A DNA stretch of 39,786 nt from Janibacter anophelis NBRC 107843 (GCF_001570945.1 NZ_BCSQ01000031.1:1-39786), one strand, 5' to 3'. Positions 8,017 to 17,488 are shown, counted from the first letter of the stretch. Numbers and translations are program-made. Notes: generated by a model from the letters alone, not told the origin.

Positions 8017-8032
8017 CGTGACACGGGTCACG
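8017..8032. promoter_or_regulatory. CRP/GlxR-like palindrome upstream of the APC permease
   Basis: CGTGACACGGGTCACG contains GTGA-N6-TCAC, the half-site pair and spacing of CRP-family regulators. It is about 50 nt before the permease start codon. Whether a CRP/GlxR protein binds it is inference. Confidence 0.4.
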
Positions 8033-8081
8033 GTTAGGGGATCGGTGTGCGCCCGGCCCACCGCTGACCTTGGGAGGATCC

Positions 8082-9521
8082 ATGTCCGACGTCGACACGA
8101 CGGAGCATGCAGCTGGCGAGGAGGCCACTGACCTCAAGCGGGTCATGGGCCCCAAGCTCCTGCTGCTCTTCATCGTCGGTGACATCCTCGGCACAGGTGT
8201 CTACGCGCTGACCGGTGCAGTGGCCGGGGAGGTCGGCGGAGCCGCGTGGGCCCCCTTCATCGCCGCCTTCCTCGTCGCGACGATCACCGCCTTCTCCTAT
8301 CTGGAGCTGGTCACGAAGTACCCCAAGGCGGGCGGCGCCGCGACCTTCATCCACAAGGCCTTCGGCCTGCACTTCCTGACCTTCATGGTCGCCTTCGCCG
8401 TCATGTGCTCCGGCATCACCTCCGCCTCGACGGCGTCGAACGCCTTCGCGGGCTTCCTCAGCGACGGCCTCGGGCTCGACTGGGGCGGCAACCAGCTGCT
8501 CATCGTGGCGCTGGCCTTCATGCTCGTCATCGCCCTGATCAACTTCCGTGGCGTCGGCGAGAGCGTCAAGGCCAACGTGGTGCTCACCTGCATCGAGCTC
8601 TCCGGCCTGCTGCTCATCATCTTCATCGGTCTCTACGCCGTCACCCAGGGCAAGGCGGACTTCTCCCGGGTCATGGTCTTCGAGAGCGCGAGCGACAAGA
8701 ACACCTTCTTCGCCATCACCATGGCGACCTCGCTCGCCTTCTTCGCGATGGTCGGCTTCGAGGACTCGGTCAACATGGCCGAGGAGACCCACGAGCCGTC
8801 CAAGATCTTCCCGCGGGTCATGCTGACCGGTCTGGGCATCACCGGCGTCATCTACGTGCTCGTCTCGATCACCGCGGTGGCCCTGGTGCCGGTGGGCGAC
8901 CTCACCGACCCGGAGAAGGCCTCGGCGCTCACCCAGGTCGTCGCCGCCGGAGCACCCGGTCTGCCCTTCGACAAGATCTTCCCGTTCATCGGGATGTTCG
9001 CCGTCGCCAACTCGGCCCTGATCAACATGCTCATGGCCTCGCGTCTCGTCTACGGCATGGCCCGTCAGGAGGTGCTGCCCCCCGGTCTCGGTCTGGTGCA
9101 CCGCAGCCGCCAGACGCCGTGGGTGGCGATCATCTTCACGACGCTCATCTCGTTCGCCCTGATCACCTACGTGGTCCTCGACAGCGAGTCCAAGGTCGTC
9201 TCGCTCCTGGGTGGTACGACGTCGCTGCTGCTGCTCGCCGTCTTCACGATCGTCAACATCGCGGTGCTCGTGCTGCGGCGTGACGACGTCGGTCGCGAGC
9301 ACTTCCGCGCGCCGACCTTCCTGCCGATCATCGGTGCCATCTTCTGCGCCTTCCTCGTCGGCCCGTGGGCCCGCAGCGAGGAGCAGCAGCAGCAGTACGT
9401 CATCGCCGGCGGTCTGCTCGCGCTCGGCGTGATCCTCTGGGCGGTCACGTGGTTCCTCAACCGCGCGCTCTACGCCAAGAAGACGTACATGCGCGACCCG
9501 GAGCACATCGACCACGACTGA
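8082..9521 (+). CDS. APC-family amino acid permease
   Basis: This 479-residue transporter has about 12 hydrophobic segments. The N-terminal block KLLLLFIVGDILGTGVYALT carries the unwound TM1 motif G(D)xxGxGVY typical of the amino acid-polyamine-organocation superfamily. Later landmarks are FSYLELVTKYPKAGGAATFI (TM2-3 loop), FFAMVGFEDSVNMAEETHEP (TM6) and ASRLVYGMARQEVLP (TM8-9). Substrate cannot be assigned; cationic amino acids or polyamines are possible from the family. ATG at 8082 has the strong ribosome site GGGAGG 4 nt upstream. The gene is alone, between parE and a strong terminator, and a CRP-like palindrome lies in its upstream region, so catabolic control is possible. The C-terminus is hydrophilic. 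Confidence 0.88.
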   Translation: MSDVDTTEHAAGEEATDLKRVMGPKLLLLFIVGDILGTGVYALTGAVAGEVGGAAWAPFIAAFLVATITAFSYLELVTKYPKAGGAATFIHKAFGLHFLTFMVAFAVMCSGITSASTASNAFAGFLSDGLGLDWGGNQLLIVALAFMLVIALINFRGVGESVKANVVLTCIELSGLLLIIFIGLYAVTQGKADFSRVMVFESASDKNTFFAITMATSLAFFAMVGFEDSVNMAEETHEPSKIFPRVMLTGLGITGVIYVLVSITAVALVPVGDLTDPEKASALTQVVAAGAPGLPFDKIFPFIGMFAVANSALINMLMASRLVYGMARQEVLPPGLGLVHRSRQTPWVAIIFTTLISFALITYVVLDSESKVVSLLGGTTSLLLLAVFTIVNIAVLVLRRDDVGREHFRAPTFLPIIGAIFCAFLVGPWARSEEQQQQYVIAGGLLALGVILWAVTWFLNRALYAKKTYMRDPEHIDHD

Positions 9522-9532
9522 GTCGGGACGAG

Positions 9533-9573
9533 CGAAGGGGGCGGAGCCGGATCACCCGGCTCCGCCCCCTTCG
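9533..9573. terminator. Strong bidirectional terminator hairpin
   Basis: A perfect 18-bp stem (9533-9550 pairing with 9556-9573) with loop ATCAC begins 12 nt after the permease stop codon. Its outer ends are CGAAGGGGG and CCCCCTTCG, an inverted pair of the oligomer that recurs throughout the window. parC converges on it from the other side. Confidence 0.85.
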
Positions 9574-9583
9574 TCATGTCGTA

Positions 9584-9647
9584 GGCGCGCAGGCGCCCGG
9601 GGAGATGCGCGCGTGGGCGCGCAGGCGCCCGGGGAGATGCGCGGGTG
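9584..9647. repeat. Two tandem 32-bp repeats
   Basis: GGCGCGCAGGCGCCCGGGGA followed by GATGCGCGCGTG occurs at 9584-9615 and 9616-9647 with one difference. The CCCGGGGAGATGC core resembles half of the palindromes at 23641 and 31481. It lies between the terminator and the parC stop codon. Confidence 0.8.
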
Positions 9648-9651
9648 GGGG

Positions 9652-12087
9652 TCAGAGGGAGCCGATGCCGCCGATGACGGCGCTGGCGGGGGTGCCGGAG
9701 CCGTCGCGGCGGCCTTCGGCCTCGGGGAGGGTGATCGCCACGCCGTTGGGCTGCGCCGCCCGGGCGCCGGCGCGGCCGACCCAGGCGAGGACCAGGGCGT
9801 CCTCGCCCTTGAGGAACCGGTGCGCCCGCACGCCCGCGGTCGCCCGTCCCTTGCCCGGGTACTCGGCGAAGGGGGTGACCTTCCACGCGCCCGCGTCGGT
9901 CCCGGGCAGCGCGTCGGACGCTCCCGAGACGGTGACGACGATGTTGTCGACGCCCGGGTCGACCGCGCCGAAGAAGACGACACGGGCCCCGTCGCCGAGG
10001 CGGATACCGGCGATGCCGCCGCCCGAGCGGCCCTGCGGGCGCACGTCGGCCGCCGAGAAGTGCAGCAGGCTCGCCTGGTCGGTGACGAAGACCAGCTCCT
10101 CGTCACCGGTGCGCAGCTCGACGGCACCGACGACCCGGTCGCCCTCCTTGAGGGAGATGGCTTCCCAGGAGTTGCCCTTCGGGTAGTCGGTCGTCACCCG
10201 CTTGACCACACCGGCGGCGGTGCCGAGGGCCAGGCCGGGGGAGTCGGTCGACAGGCTCATCAGCGTCAGCGGGGCCTCGTCGCCCGGCAGGTCGACATAG
10301 GCCGCCAGGGGCGCGCCGCCGGAGAGGTTGGGCGCGCCGTTGGAGGGCGGCAGCGTCGGCAGCTCGAGGGCACCCAACCGGACCATGCGGCCGGCAGAGG
10401 TGACGACGGCGACCTCACCGCGTGCGGTCGTGCGCACCGCCGCGACGACGGCGTCGTGCTTGGCCCGACCGCCCTCGGTGCTCAGCGGCTCGGCGTCGCT
10501 CGTGCGCGCGAGCAGCCCGGTGCTCGACAGCAGCACCCAGCACGGGTCGTCAGCGACCTCGAGCGGCGTGCTGGCCGCGGCGGGCGCACCGGCCGACTCG
10601 AGCAGGACCGTCCGGCGCGCGTCGCCGTGCTTCTTGGCGACCTCGGCGAGCTCGCTCGAGACGAGCCGGGTGAGCACCTTGTCGTCGCCGAGGATCTCCT
10701 CGAGGGCGGCGATCTGCTCGAGCAGCTCGCCCTGCTCCTTCTCCAGCTCGAGGCGGGAGAACTTCGTCAGGCGTCGCAGCTGCAGGTCGAGGATGAAGCT
10801 CGCCTGGACCTCGGACAGGTCGAAGACCTGCTGCAGGCGCTCGCGGGCAACCGTCGCGTCGTCGCTGGAGCGGATGACCTGGATGACCTCGTCGATGTCG
10901 AGGATCGCGATGAGCAGGCCCTCGACGAGGTGCAGCCGCTCCCGCCGCTTCATCAGGCGGTACTCGCTGCGCCGCCGCACGACCTCGCGGCGGAAGTCGA
11001 CGTAGACCGTGAGCAGCTCCTTCAGGCCCATGGTCCGCGGCTGGCCGTCGACGAGCGCGACGTTGTTGATGGAGAAGGAGTCCTCCATCGGGGTGAGCTT
11101 GTACAGCTGCTCGAGGACGGCCTCGGGGTTGAAGCCGTTCTTGATCTCGATGACCAGCTGCATGCCGGACTCACGGTCGGTGAGGTCCTTGACGTCGGCG
11201 ATGCCCTGCAGCTTCTTCGCCTGGACCGCGTCCTTGATCTTCTCGATGACCTTTTCGGGGCCGACGAGGTAGGGCAGCTCGGTGACGATGATCCCCTGGC
11301 GGCGCGGCGAGACCTTGTCAATCCGCGTCGTCGCGCGCGTGCGGAAGCTCCCGCGCCCGGTGAGGTAGGCGTCGCGGATGCCGTCGAGCCCGACGATCCG
11401 CCCACCGCCGGGCAGGTCGGGCCCGGGGACGAACTTCATCAGGTCGTCCAGGCTCGCGTCGGGGTGGGTCAGCAGGTGCCGGACGGCGCCGATGACCTCG
11501 ACGAGGTTGTGCGGCGGCATGTTGGTCGCCATGCCGACCGCGATGCCGGTCGTGCCGTTGACGAGGAGGTTGGGATAGGCCGAAGGGAGGACCTCCGGCT
11601 GGAGCAGCTGGTCGTCGTAGTTGGGGACGAAGGGGACGGTGTCCTCGTCGAGCCCGGTCACCATGAGCAGCGCGGCCGGGGCCATGCGCGCCTCGGTGTA
11701 CCGGCTGGCGGCCGGCCCGTCGTCGAGGGAGCCGAAGTTGCCGTGGCCGTCGACGAGCGGCAGGCGCATCGAGAAGGGCTGGGCCAGGCGCACGAGGGCG
11801 TCGTAGATCGCCGTGTCACCGTGCGGGTGGTACTTGCCCATGACCTCGCCGACGACGCGGGAGGACTTCACGTGGCCGCGCTCGGGGCGCAGGCCCATCT
11901 CGCTCATCGAGTAGAGGATCCGGCGGTGCACGGGCTTGAGGCCGTCGCGGGCGTCGGGCAGCGCCCGGGCGTGGATCACCGAGTAGCTGTACTCGAGGAA
12001 GGCATTGCGCATCTCGTCCGCGACGTCGATGTCGACGATCCGCTCCGGGGCGTCGGGCGGGGGAGAGGCGGCGGGACGGCGGGCCAT
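9652..12087 (-). CDS. parC: DNA topoisomerase IV subunit A (ParC, GyrA-type)
   Basis: This 811-residue protein is the DNA cleavage/religation subunit. The N-terminus has [20 protein letters not shown] and [30 protein letters not shown] is the quinolone-resistance-determining region. The active-site tyrosine is Tyr130 in [12 protein letters not shown] coiled-coil arm follows ([19 protein letters not shown]), then a beta-pinwheel C-terminal domain. The GyrA box (QRRGGKG) is absent; the nearest segment is [12 protein letters not shown], degenerate. That supports topoisomerase IV rather than gyrase. ATG at 12087 has GAGGAG about 11 nt upstream; a much longer open frame continues upstream but is antisense to the next gene. 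parE is 1.7 kb away on the plus strand, an arrangement like the nearby parE and parC of Streptomyces. Confidence 0.92.
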   Translation of the reverse strand: MARRPAASPPPDAPERIVDIDVADEMRNAFLEYSYSVIHARALPDARDGLKPVHRRILYSMSEMGLRPERGHVKSSRVVGEVMGKYHPHGDTAIYDALVRLAQPFSMRLPLVDGHGNFGSLDDGPAASRYTEARMAPAALLMVTGLDEDTVPFVPNYDDQLLQPEVLPSAYPNLLVNGTTGIAVGMATNMPPHNLVEVIGAVRHLLTHPDASLDDLMKFVPGPDLPGGGRIVGLDGIRDAYLTGRGSFRTRATTRIDKVSPRRQGIIVTELPYLVGPEKVIEKIKDAVQAKKLQGIADVKDLTDRESGMQLVIEIKNGFNPEAVLEQLYKLTPMEDSFSINNVALVDGQPRTMGLKELLTVYVDFRREVVRRRSEYRLMKRRERLHLVEGLLIAILDIDEVIQVIRSSDDATVARERLQQVFDLSEVQASFILDLQLRRLTKFSRLELEKEQGELLEQIAALEEILGDDKVLTRLVSSELAEVAKKHGDARRTVLLESAGAPAAASTPLEVADDPCWVLLSSTGLLARTSDAEPLSTEGGRAKHDAVVAAVRTTARGEVAVVTSAGRMVRLGALELPTLPPSNGAPNLSGGAPLAAYVDLPGDEAPLTLMSLSTDSPGLALGTAAGVVKRVTTDYPKGNSWEAISLKEGDRVVGAVELRTGDEELVFVTDQASLLHFSAADVRPQGRSGGGIAGIRLGDGARVVFFGAVDPGVDNIVVTVSGASDALPGTDAGAWKVTPFAEYPGKGRATAGVRAHRFLKGEDALVLAWVGRAGARAAQPNGVAITLPEAEGRRDGSGTPASAVIGGIGSL

Positions 12088-12219
12088 GCTGGCTGTGGAC
12101 TCCTCGTGGGGACGGTGCTCGAGCCCCGCCATCCTCCCCCCTTCGCCCGTGCCACCGCGGTACCGACACACGTGCGGGCGACCACGTGCCGGCGCCGCCG
12201 CCGTGGCAGGATTGAGGCC

Positions 12220-14901
12220 ATGACGCAGCTCCCACCGGGGTACCCGGTGCTGGCGGAGGCCGACGTCGTCCTGCGGGACGGCTCGGTCTGCCGGTTGCGG
12301 CCGATCAAGCCCTCCGACGCCGACGGGGTCCGCCGCTTCCACGCAGGGCAGTCCGACGAGTCGATCTACCTGCGCTTCTTCGCGCCGATGCGCGAGCTGA
12401 GCGACCGTGACATCAAGCGCTTCACCGAGATCGACTACCACGACCGGATGGCCCTGGTGGCGACGATCGGTGAGGACATCATCGGCATCGGCCGCTACGA
12501 CCGGGTGAGCGAGCACAGCGCCGAGGTCGCCTTCAACATCTCCGACCACTACCACGGCAAGGGCATCGGCTCGGTCCTGCTCGAGCACCTCGCGGCCATC
12601 GCGCAGTCGCACGAGATCGCCGAGTTCGAGGCCGAGGTCCTGCCGCACAACCGCAAGATGCTCAATGTCTTCTCCGAGGCCGGCTACCAGGTCAGCCGGC
12701 ACCTCGAGGACGGCGTCGTCACCCTGCACTTCGCCATCGAGCCGACCGCGGAGTCGCTCTCGGTCCGCTTCGCCCGCGAGCACCGCGCCGAGTCGCAGAG
12801 CGTGCGGGCGATCCTGCACCCGGAGTCGGTCGCGGTCATCGGTGCGAGCCGCCGCGAGCGCGCCATCGGCCACCAGGTCCTCAAGCAGATCGTCGACGGC
12901 CGGTTCACCGGCCGGATCCACGCGGTCAACCCGGGCGCCGACCAGATCCTCGGCGTCCCGGCCGTCGCGTCCATCGGTGAGGTCGAAGGGGGCGTGGACC
13001 TGGCGGTCATCGCGGTCCCGGCGGAGGCGGTCACCCAGGTCGTCGTCGAGTGCGCCGCGGCCGGTGTCCGGACACTGCTCATCATCTCCTCGGGCTTCGC
13101 CGAGGTCGACGAGGAGGGCGGCCGGCGCCAGCAGGAGGTGCTGCGGCTGGCCCGCATGCACGGCATGCGAGTCGTCGGACCCAACTCCTTCGGATTGATC
13201 AACAACGACCCGGCCGTGAGCCTCAACGCGACCCTCACCCCGGTCATCCCCAAGCCGGGCTTCCTCGGACTGTTCTCGCAGAGCGGTGCCCTGGCGATCG
13301 CCAACCTTGACTCGGCCGCCCGGCGCAACCTGGGCATCTCGGTCTTCGCCTCCGCCGGCAACCGGGTCGACGTCTCGGGCAACGACCTCATGCAGTACTG
13401 GGTGGAGGACGAGCGCACCCACGCGGTCGGCCTCTACCTGGAGTCCATGGGCAACCCGCGCAAGTTCTCCCGGGTCGCGCGGCATCTGGCGTCCAACAAG
13501 CCGGTCATCGTCGTCAAGCCCGCCTCGGCCACCTATGGCGCGCCTCCCGGCCACCGGGTGCGCAAGGCCAAGGTCAAGCCGCACGCCTTCACCGCCATGC
13601 TCGAGCAGGCGGGGGTGATCCACTGCGAAAACGTGCACCAGATGTTCGACGTCGCCCAGCTGCTCGTCCACCAGCCGCTGCCCGCAGGACGTCGGGTCGC
13701 GATCGTCGGCAACTCCAGCCAGCTGGCGGCCCTGTGTGCCGACAACGCGACCGAGCGTGGGCTCGAGGTCGTCCACGGGCCCGTCGCGGTCGCCACCGAG
13801 GCCACCGCGCAGGAGTTCCAGGCCGCCGTCGACGCCGCCTTCTCCGACGAGCAGGTCGACTCGGTGATCGTCTGCTTCATCCCACCCGTCGGCGCGCTCG
13901 ACCAAGAGGTCGTCGACGCGCTGCGCCATGCCGCCTCCCGGTCCGACAAGCCCTGCGTGGCCACGCTGCTCGGGCTGCGGGGCGTGGACGAAGGGGGCGA
14001 CGCCGCCTTCCTCCACGAGACCGGTGAGGTCGCCGATGACGCGCCCCGGCAGGCGGTGCCCCTCTACGCGATGCCCGAGGAGGCCATCCGCGCGCTCGCG
14101 GCCGCGACCGACTACGCGCAGTGGCGCGACAAGGACAAGGGCGAGACGGTCGTGCGGGACGGCATCGACCGCTGGGCCGCCCGGGCGCTGCTCGACCGGG
14201 TGCTCGAGGAGGACCCGGAGGGCCGGGCGCTCACCACCGACGAGGCGCACGAGCTGCTCGCGGCCTACGGCATCGACGTCTGGCCGCGGTACGAGGTCGC
14301 GACCGCCGACGAGGCCGTCGCCCGCGCCGAGGAGGTCGGGTACCCGGTCGTCGTCAAGTCGCTCTCCCCGCTGGTGCGCGGGCAGGCGATGCTCGAGGGC
14401 ATCCGGGTGGACCTGCACGACGAGCTGGCGGTGCGCTCGGCCTTCGAGGCGCTCGACCGGCGGCTGGCCCCGATGGATGCCAACTACTTCGTCGTCCAGC
14501 GCATGGCCGGGCCCGGGGTCTCGACGGTCCTGTCGACCCTCGAGGACCCGCTCTTCGGTCCCGTCGTCTCCTTCAGCCTCGCCGGGGCGCCCACCCAGCT
14601 GCTGGACGACATCGCCTACCGCATCCCGCCCCTGACCGACGTCGACGCCCGTGAGCTCGTCGAGGAGATCAAGCTCGCGCCCCTGCTCATGGGCCACGAC
14701 GGCGCGACGCCGGTGGACCGGGCGGCGCTGGAGGACGTCCTCGGACGGTTGTCGATCATGTCCGACGACTTCCTCGAGCTGTCGTCCGTGGAGCTCAACC
14801 CGGTCATCGCGCACACGAGCGGTGTGACCGTCCTTGGGGCGGACGTCATGATCGCGCCGGCGGCCCGACGCATCGACCCCAGCGCGCGGAGCCTGTCCTG
14901 A
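12220..14901 (+). CDS. Pat-type protein: N-terminal GNAT acetyltransferase fused to an NDP-forming acyl-CoA synthetase-like domain
   Basis: This gene encodes 893 residues. Residues about 15-170 form a GNAT domain (RLRPIKPSDADGVRRFH ... HGKGIGSVLLEHLAAIAQ, the acetyl-CoA-binding loop). From about 200 comes a CoA-binding Rossmann domain (VAVIGASRRERAIGHQVLK), then a succinyl-CoA-ligase-like region (GLFSQSGALAIANL) and, from about 665, an ATP-grasp domain (VVVKSLSPLVRGQ ... SSVELNPVIA). The usual phosphohistidine motif SHTGSLAG is replaced by PPGHRVRKAKVKPHAFTAML, and the ATP-grasp HKSDVGG is replaced by RGQAMLEG. The synthetase half is therefore probably catalytically dead and regulatory, as in protein lysine acetyltransferases (Pat) that control acetyl-CoA synthetase. 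The GNAT-first order is, as I recall, that of Streptomyces Pat. The start is ATG at 12220; CAGGAT, a weak -10, lies 7 nt upstream. Confidence 0.88.
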   Translation: MTQLPPGYPVLAEADVVLRDGSVCRLRPIKPSDADGVRRFHAGQSDESIYLRFFAPMRELSDRDIKRFTEIDYHDRMALVATIGEDIIGIGRYDRVSEHSAEVAFNISDHYHGKGIGSVLLEHLAAIAQSHEIAEFEAEVLPHNRKMLNVFSEAGYQVSRHLEDGVVTLHFAIEPTAESLSVRFAREHRAESQSVRAILHPESVAVIGASRRERAIGHQVLKQIVDGRFTGRIHAVNPGADQILGVPAVASIGEVEGGVDLAVIAVPAEAVTQVVVECAAAGVRTLLIISSGFAEVDEEGGRRQQEVLRLARMHGMRVVGPNSFGLINNDPAVSLNATLTPVIPKPGFLGLFSQSGALAIANLDSAARRNLGISVFASAGNRVDVSGNDLMQYWVEDERTHAVGLYLESMGNPRKFSRVARHLASNKPVIVVKPASATYGAPPGHRVRKAKVKPHAFTAMLEQAGVIHCENVHQMFDVAQLLVHQPLPAGRRVAIVGNSSQLAALCADNATERGLEVVHGPVAVATEATAQEFQAAVDAAFSDEQVDSVIVCFIPPVGALDQEVVDALRHAASRSDKPCVATLLGLRGVDEGGDAAFLHETGEVADDAPRQAVPLYAMPEEAIRALAAATDYAQWRDKDKGETVVRDGIDRWAARALLDRVLEEDPEGRALTTDEAHELLAAYGIDVWPRYEVATADEAVARAEEVGYPVVVKSLSPLVRGQAMLEGIRVDLHDELAVRSAFEALDRRLAPMDANYFVVQRMAGPGVSTVLSTLEDPLFGPVVSFSLAGAPTQLLDDIAYRIPPLTDVDARELVEEIKLAPLLMGHDGATPVDRAALEDVLGRLSIMSDDFLELSSVELNPVIAHTSGVTVLGADVMIAPAARRIDPSARSLS

Positions 14902-14922
14902 GGCTGGGGCACAATGGCGGGC

Positions 14923-15519
14923 ATGCCCGCACCTGCTGACCTCACGGCGATCACCCTCCCGCCGGTCCTCACCGCCGACATCGAGCGGGCGGGGTACTAC
15001 CCGGCCCTCGTCGCGGACGTCATCAAGGCGGCGGTCGGCGCCGAAGAGGTCCACGGGCACCTCGTGCACCAGGAGACGACCTTCGACCAGGACACGGTGC
15101 GTCGGCACATCACGGTCTTCGTGCGCACGAGCACCCGGCTCGTCGTCGCGCACGCCGACGACTACCCGGACCACCTCTCCGGCTCGCAGGAGATCGCGAC
15201 CGCCACGACCGAGTGCATCCCGCTCTCGTCCGTGCGTGGCGTCATGCTCACCCACGTCGTCGGCGACCCCTCCAGCTATGTCCCCGGCTCGCTCGGCCGC
15301 GAGCTGACCCTCACCGTCGGCTGGGGCGCGGTCAGCCGGGTCGACCTGCTGCCGGCCCAGTGCAATGACCCCGAGTGCGAAGGGGGCGACCACGGCTACG
15401 AGGGCACGATCACCAGCGACGACATCGCCCTACGCATCAGTGCCGAGGCCGAGGGCCGGGTGGCGCTCGACCGGGCGATGGAGTTCGCCCGGGACCTCTC
15501 GGCCAGCATCGGGCACTGA
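14923..15519 (+). CDS. DUF5998 conserved actinobacterial protein
   Basis: This gene encodes 198 residues, MPAPADLTAITLPPVLTADI... ending FARDLSASIGH. The pattern VRRHITVFVRTSTRLVVAHADD, VRGVMLTHVV and LTVGWG matches the DUF5998 family, found in actinobacteria next to a phosphatase-superfamily gene. It has no membrane segments or known catalytic motif; function is unknown. CNDPECEGGDHGYEG holds two cysteines spaced CxxxxC and might bind a metal, but this is unsupported. ATG at 14923 is preferred over 14914 because CACAAT (14910-14915) fits a -10 box 7 nt upstream and overlaps the other candidate. The stop is 8 nt before the next gene, so the pair is probably an operon. Confidence 0.82.
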   Translation: MPAPADLTAITLPPVLTADIERAGYYPALVADVIKAAVGAEEVHGHLVHQETTFDQDTVRRHITVFVRTSTRLVVAHADDYPDHLSGSQEIATATTECIPLSSVRGVMLTHVVGDPSSYVPGSLGRELTLTVGWGAVSRVDLLPAQCNDPECEGGDHGYEGTITSDDIALRISAEAEGRVALDRAMEFARDLSASIGH

Positions 15520-15527
15520 TCCATCGC

Positions 15528-16691
15528 ATGGCGCACCACGGCTCCCAGCAGGCGACCCTCCTGCCGGCCACCCCGCGGCTGGACCGGGTCCTGCCCGCCG
15601 TCGCGACCAGCCTGGGCGTGGCCGGTCTGGCGCGGGCGGGGGATCGCCCCCTTCGTCCCGCCCGACGCACGGTCGTCGTCCTCGTCGACGGACTGGGCGC
15701 CCAGCTGCTCGCCCGTCGGGGCGGGCACGCCCCCTTCCTGCGGCGCCTCCTGCAGGACCCGCAGGCCGCGATGACCATCGACTGCGGGTTCCCGTCGACG
15801 ACCGCGACGTCGATGGGCAGCTTCGGCACTGGGACGCTCGCCGGCAGCCACGGACTCGTCGGTTACGAGGCCTACGACCCGGCCTCCGACACCGTCTTCA
15901 ACGAGCTGTCCTGGGAGGACGGCCCTGCGCCGCACCAGTGGCAGCCGGCGCCCACCGTCTTCGAGGCCGCGCAGGCCGACGGGGTCGCCGTGACGCGCAT
16001 CGGCCCGGGCTTCTTCGACGGGTCGGGCCTGACCGAGGCGGCCCTGCGCGGCGGACGATTCGTCGCGGCCCGCAGCCTGGCCGAGCGCGTCGACGCCACG
16101 GTCACCGCCGTGCGGGCCGATCCGCGCTCCCTCGTCTACCTCTACTGGGGCGATGTCGACAAGATCGGACACGTCCACGGCTGCGACTCCCACGAGTGGG
16201 TCGCCGAGCTGGAGGAGGTCGACGCCCAGCTGGCTCGGCTGGCCTCGCTGCTGCCGGCCGACACGTCGCTGCACGTCACGGCCGACCACGGCATGGTCGA
16301 CGTGCCGCTCGACGCCCGGCCGGACATCGCGGCCGAGCCAGACCTCGATGCCGGGGTCCGGCACGTCTCCGGCGAACCCCGGTGCGTCCAGCTGCACGTG
16401 CAGCCCGGCGCCCGCGACGACGTGCTCGCCGCTTGGCGCGCACGGCTCGGCGAGGACGCCCTCGTGCTCCCGGGTGAGCAGGCGATCGCCGCCGGGTGGT
16501 TCGGGGCGGTCAGCGACACCGTGCGCCCGCGCATCGGCGACGTCATCGCCGTCATGACCGGCCGGATCGCCGTCCAGGACTCCCGACGCCACCGGCCCGA
16601 GCTGCGGGCGCTGCTCGGGGTGCACGGGTCGATCACCGCCGACGAGGTCGCCATCCCGTGGCTGACCCTCTCCGCGGCCCAGGAGAGCTGA
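15528..16691 (+). CDS. Alkaline phosphatase superfamily enzyme (nucleotide pyrophosphatase/phosphodiesterase type)
   Basis: This gene encodes 387 residues. VVVLVDGLGAQLL supplies the first metal-binding Asp; CGFPSTTATSMGSFGTG contains the Thr/Ser nucleophile region typical of the phosphodiesterase/NPP branch. YWGDVDKIGHVHG gives Asp and His ligands, and HVTADHGMVDV gives the final Asp-His pair. These indicate two metal ions and hydrolysis of a phosphomono- or diester; the natural substrate is unknown. No signal peptide is seen, so it is probably cytoplasmic. The start is ATG at 15528, 8 nt after the DUF5998 stop. Its own stop is 1 nt before tdk GTG, so DUF5998, this gene and tdk look like one operon, which hints at nucleotide metabolism. 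Confidence 0.87.
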   Translation: MAHHGSQQATLLPATPRLDRVLPAVATSLGVAGLARAGDRPLRPARRTVVVLVDGLGAQLLARRGGHAPFLRRLLQDPQAAMTIDCGFPSTTATSMGSFGTGTLAGSHGLVGYEAYDPASDTVFNELSWEDGPAPHQWQPAPTVFEAAQADGVAVTRIGPGFFDGSGLTEAALRGGRFVAARSLAERVDATVTAVRADPRSLVYLYWGDVDKIGHVHGCDSHEWVAELEEVDAQLARLASLLPADTSLHVTADHGMVDVPLDARPDIAAEPDLDAGVRHVSGEPRCVQLHVQPGARDDVLAAWRARLGEDALVLPGEQAIAAGWFGAVSDTVRPRIGDVIAVMTGRIAVQDSRRHRPELRALLGVHGSITADEVAIPWLTLSAAQES

Positions 16692-16692
16692 C

Positions 16693-17373
16693 GTGGCCGA
16701 GCTGACCTTCTTTGCCGGGACGATGGACTGCGGCAAGTCCACGCTCGCCCTGCAGATGGACCACAACCACCGCGCCCGTGGCCTCGCCGGCATCATCTTC
16801 ACCCGGCTCGACCGCTCCGGTGAGGCCGTGCTCTCCTCGCGCCTGGGTCTGGCGACGCCGGCCGTGGAGGTGACCGAAGACCTCGACCTGTGGGACGTCG
16901 TCGTCGCGCGGATGACCTCCGGGGGGCGGGTCGACTACCTCATCTGCGACGAGGCGCAGTTCTACTCGCCCCAGCAGGTCGAGCAGCTGGCGCGGGTCGT
17001 CGACGAGCTCGACATCGAAGTCTTCGCCTTCGGCATCACGAGCGACTTCCGCACGCAGCTCTTCCCGGGCAGTCAGCGCCTTGTCGAGCTCGCCGACCGC
17101 ACCCAGCTGCTGCAGGTCTCCGCGCTGTGCTGGTGCGGGCGCCGCGCGACGCACAATGCGCGCGTCGTCGACGGCGTCATGGTCGTCGAGGGGGAGCAGG
17201 TCGTCGTCGGCGACACCGCCGACCCGGAGCACGAGGCGCAGGTCGAGTACGAGGTGCTGTGCCGGCGCCACCACATGCGCCGGATGAACTCTCGCGCCGC
17301 CCAGGCCGCGGCCCTGTCCGCGGACGTGCTGCCCTTCGACCTCGACGCCTGCCCGGTGCCTCAGCAGGGCTGA
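16693..17373 (+). CDS. tdk: Thymidine kinase, type II
   Basis: This 226-residue enzyme phosphorylates thymidine in the salvage pathway. The P-loop is GTMDCGKST (residues 9-17), the Walker B-like ICDEAQFYSPQQV carries the catalytic Glu, and FGITSDFRTQLFPGSQRLVELAD is the conserved region before the zinc site. Zinc ligands are CWCGRRATHNAR and, later, LCRRHH. The length is slightly above the roughly 200 of most bacterial TKs because of a C-terminal extension. GTG at 16693 follows the upstream stop by 1 nt (translational coupling). The gene ends about 115 bp before the convergent sepH. Confidence 0.94.
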   Translation: MAELTFFAGTMDCGKSTLALQMDHNHRARGLAGIIFTRLDRSGEAVLSSRLGLATPAVEVTEDLDLWDVVVARMTSGGRVDYLICDEAQFYSPQQVEQLARVVDELDIEVFAFGITSDFRTQLFPGSQRLVELADRTQLLQVSALCWCGRRATHNARVVDGVMVVEGEQVVVGDTADPEHEAQVEYEVLCRRHHMRRMNSRAAQAAALSADVLPFDLDACPVPQQG

Positions 17374-17375
17374 CG

Positions 17376-17488
17376 GGCCGAGCAATCTCGAGCGGGCCGG
17401 GAAACCCTGAACGGGCCGGCTCGTGACCCGGCCCTCCATGGACATCCCGGCCCAGTCGGGGGTTCCCGGCCGAGGTCGGCGAAGGGGG
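17376..17488. other. Convergent intergenic gap with hairpin
   Basis: The gap between tdk and sepH repeats GGGCCG-type blocks. A 7-bp hairpin pairs GGGCCGG (17413-17419) with CCGGCCC (17428-17434) across an 8-nt loop, and CGAAGGGGG occurs near the sepH end. A terminator for both genes is the likely role. Confidence 0.45.

Noticed and set aside
9613-12219. Plus-strand extension of the Pat-type gene by nearly 870 codons
   Set aside because: This part is antisense to parC; the GNAT domain begins directly after ATG 12220.
9652-15393. A 1913-codon minus-strand open frame, far longer than parC
   Set aside because: Only 9652-12087 shows topoisomerase similarity; the rest is antisense to the Pat-type and DUF5998 genes and results from GC-rich third positions lacking stops.
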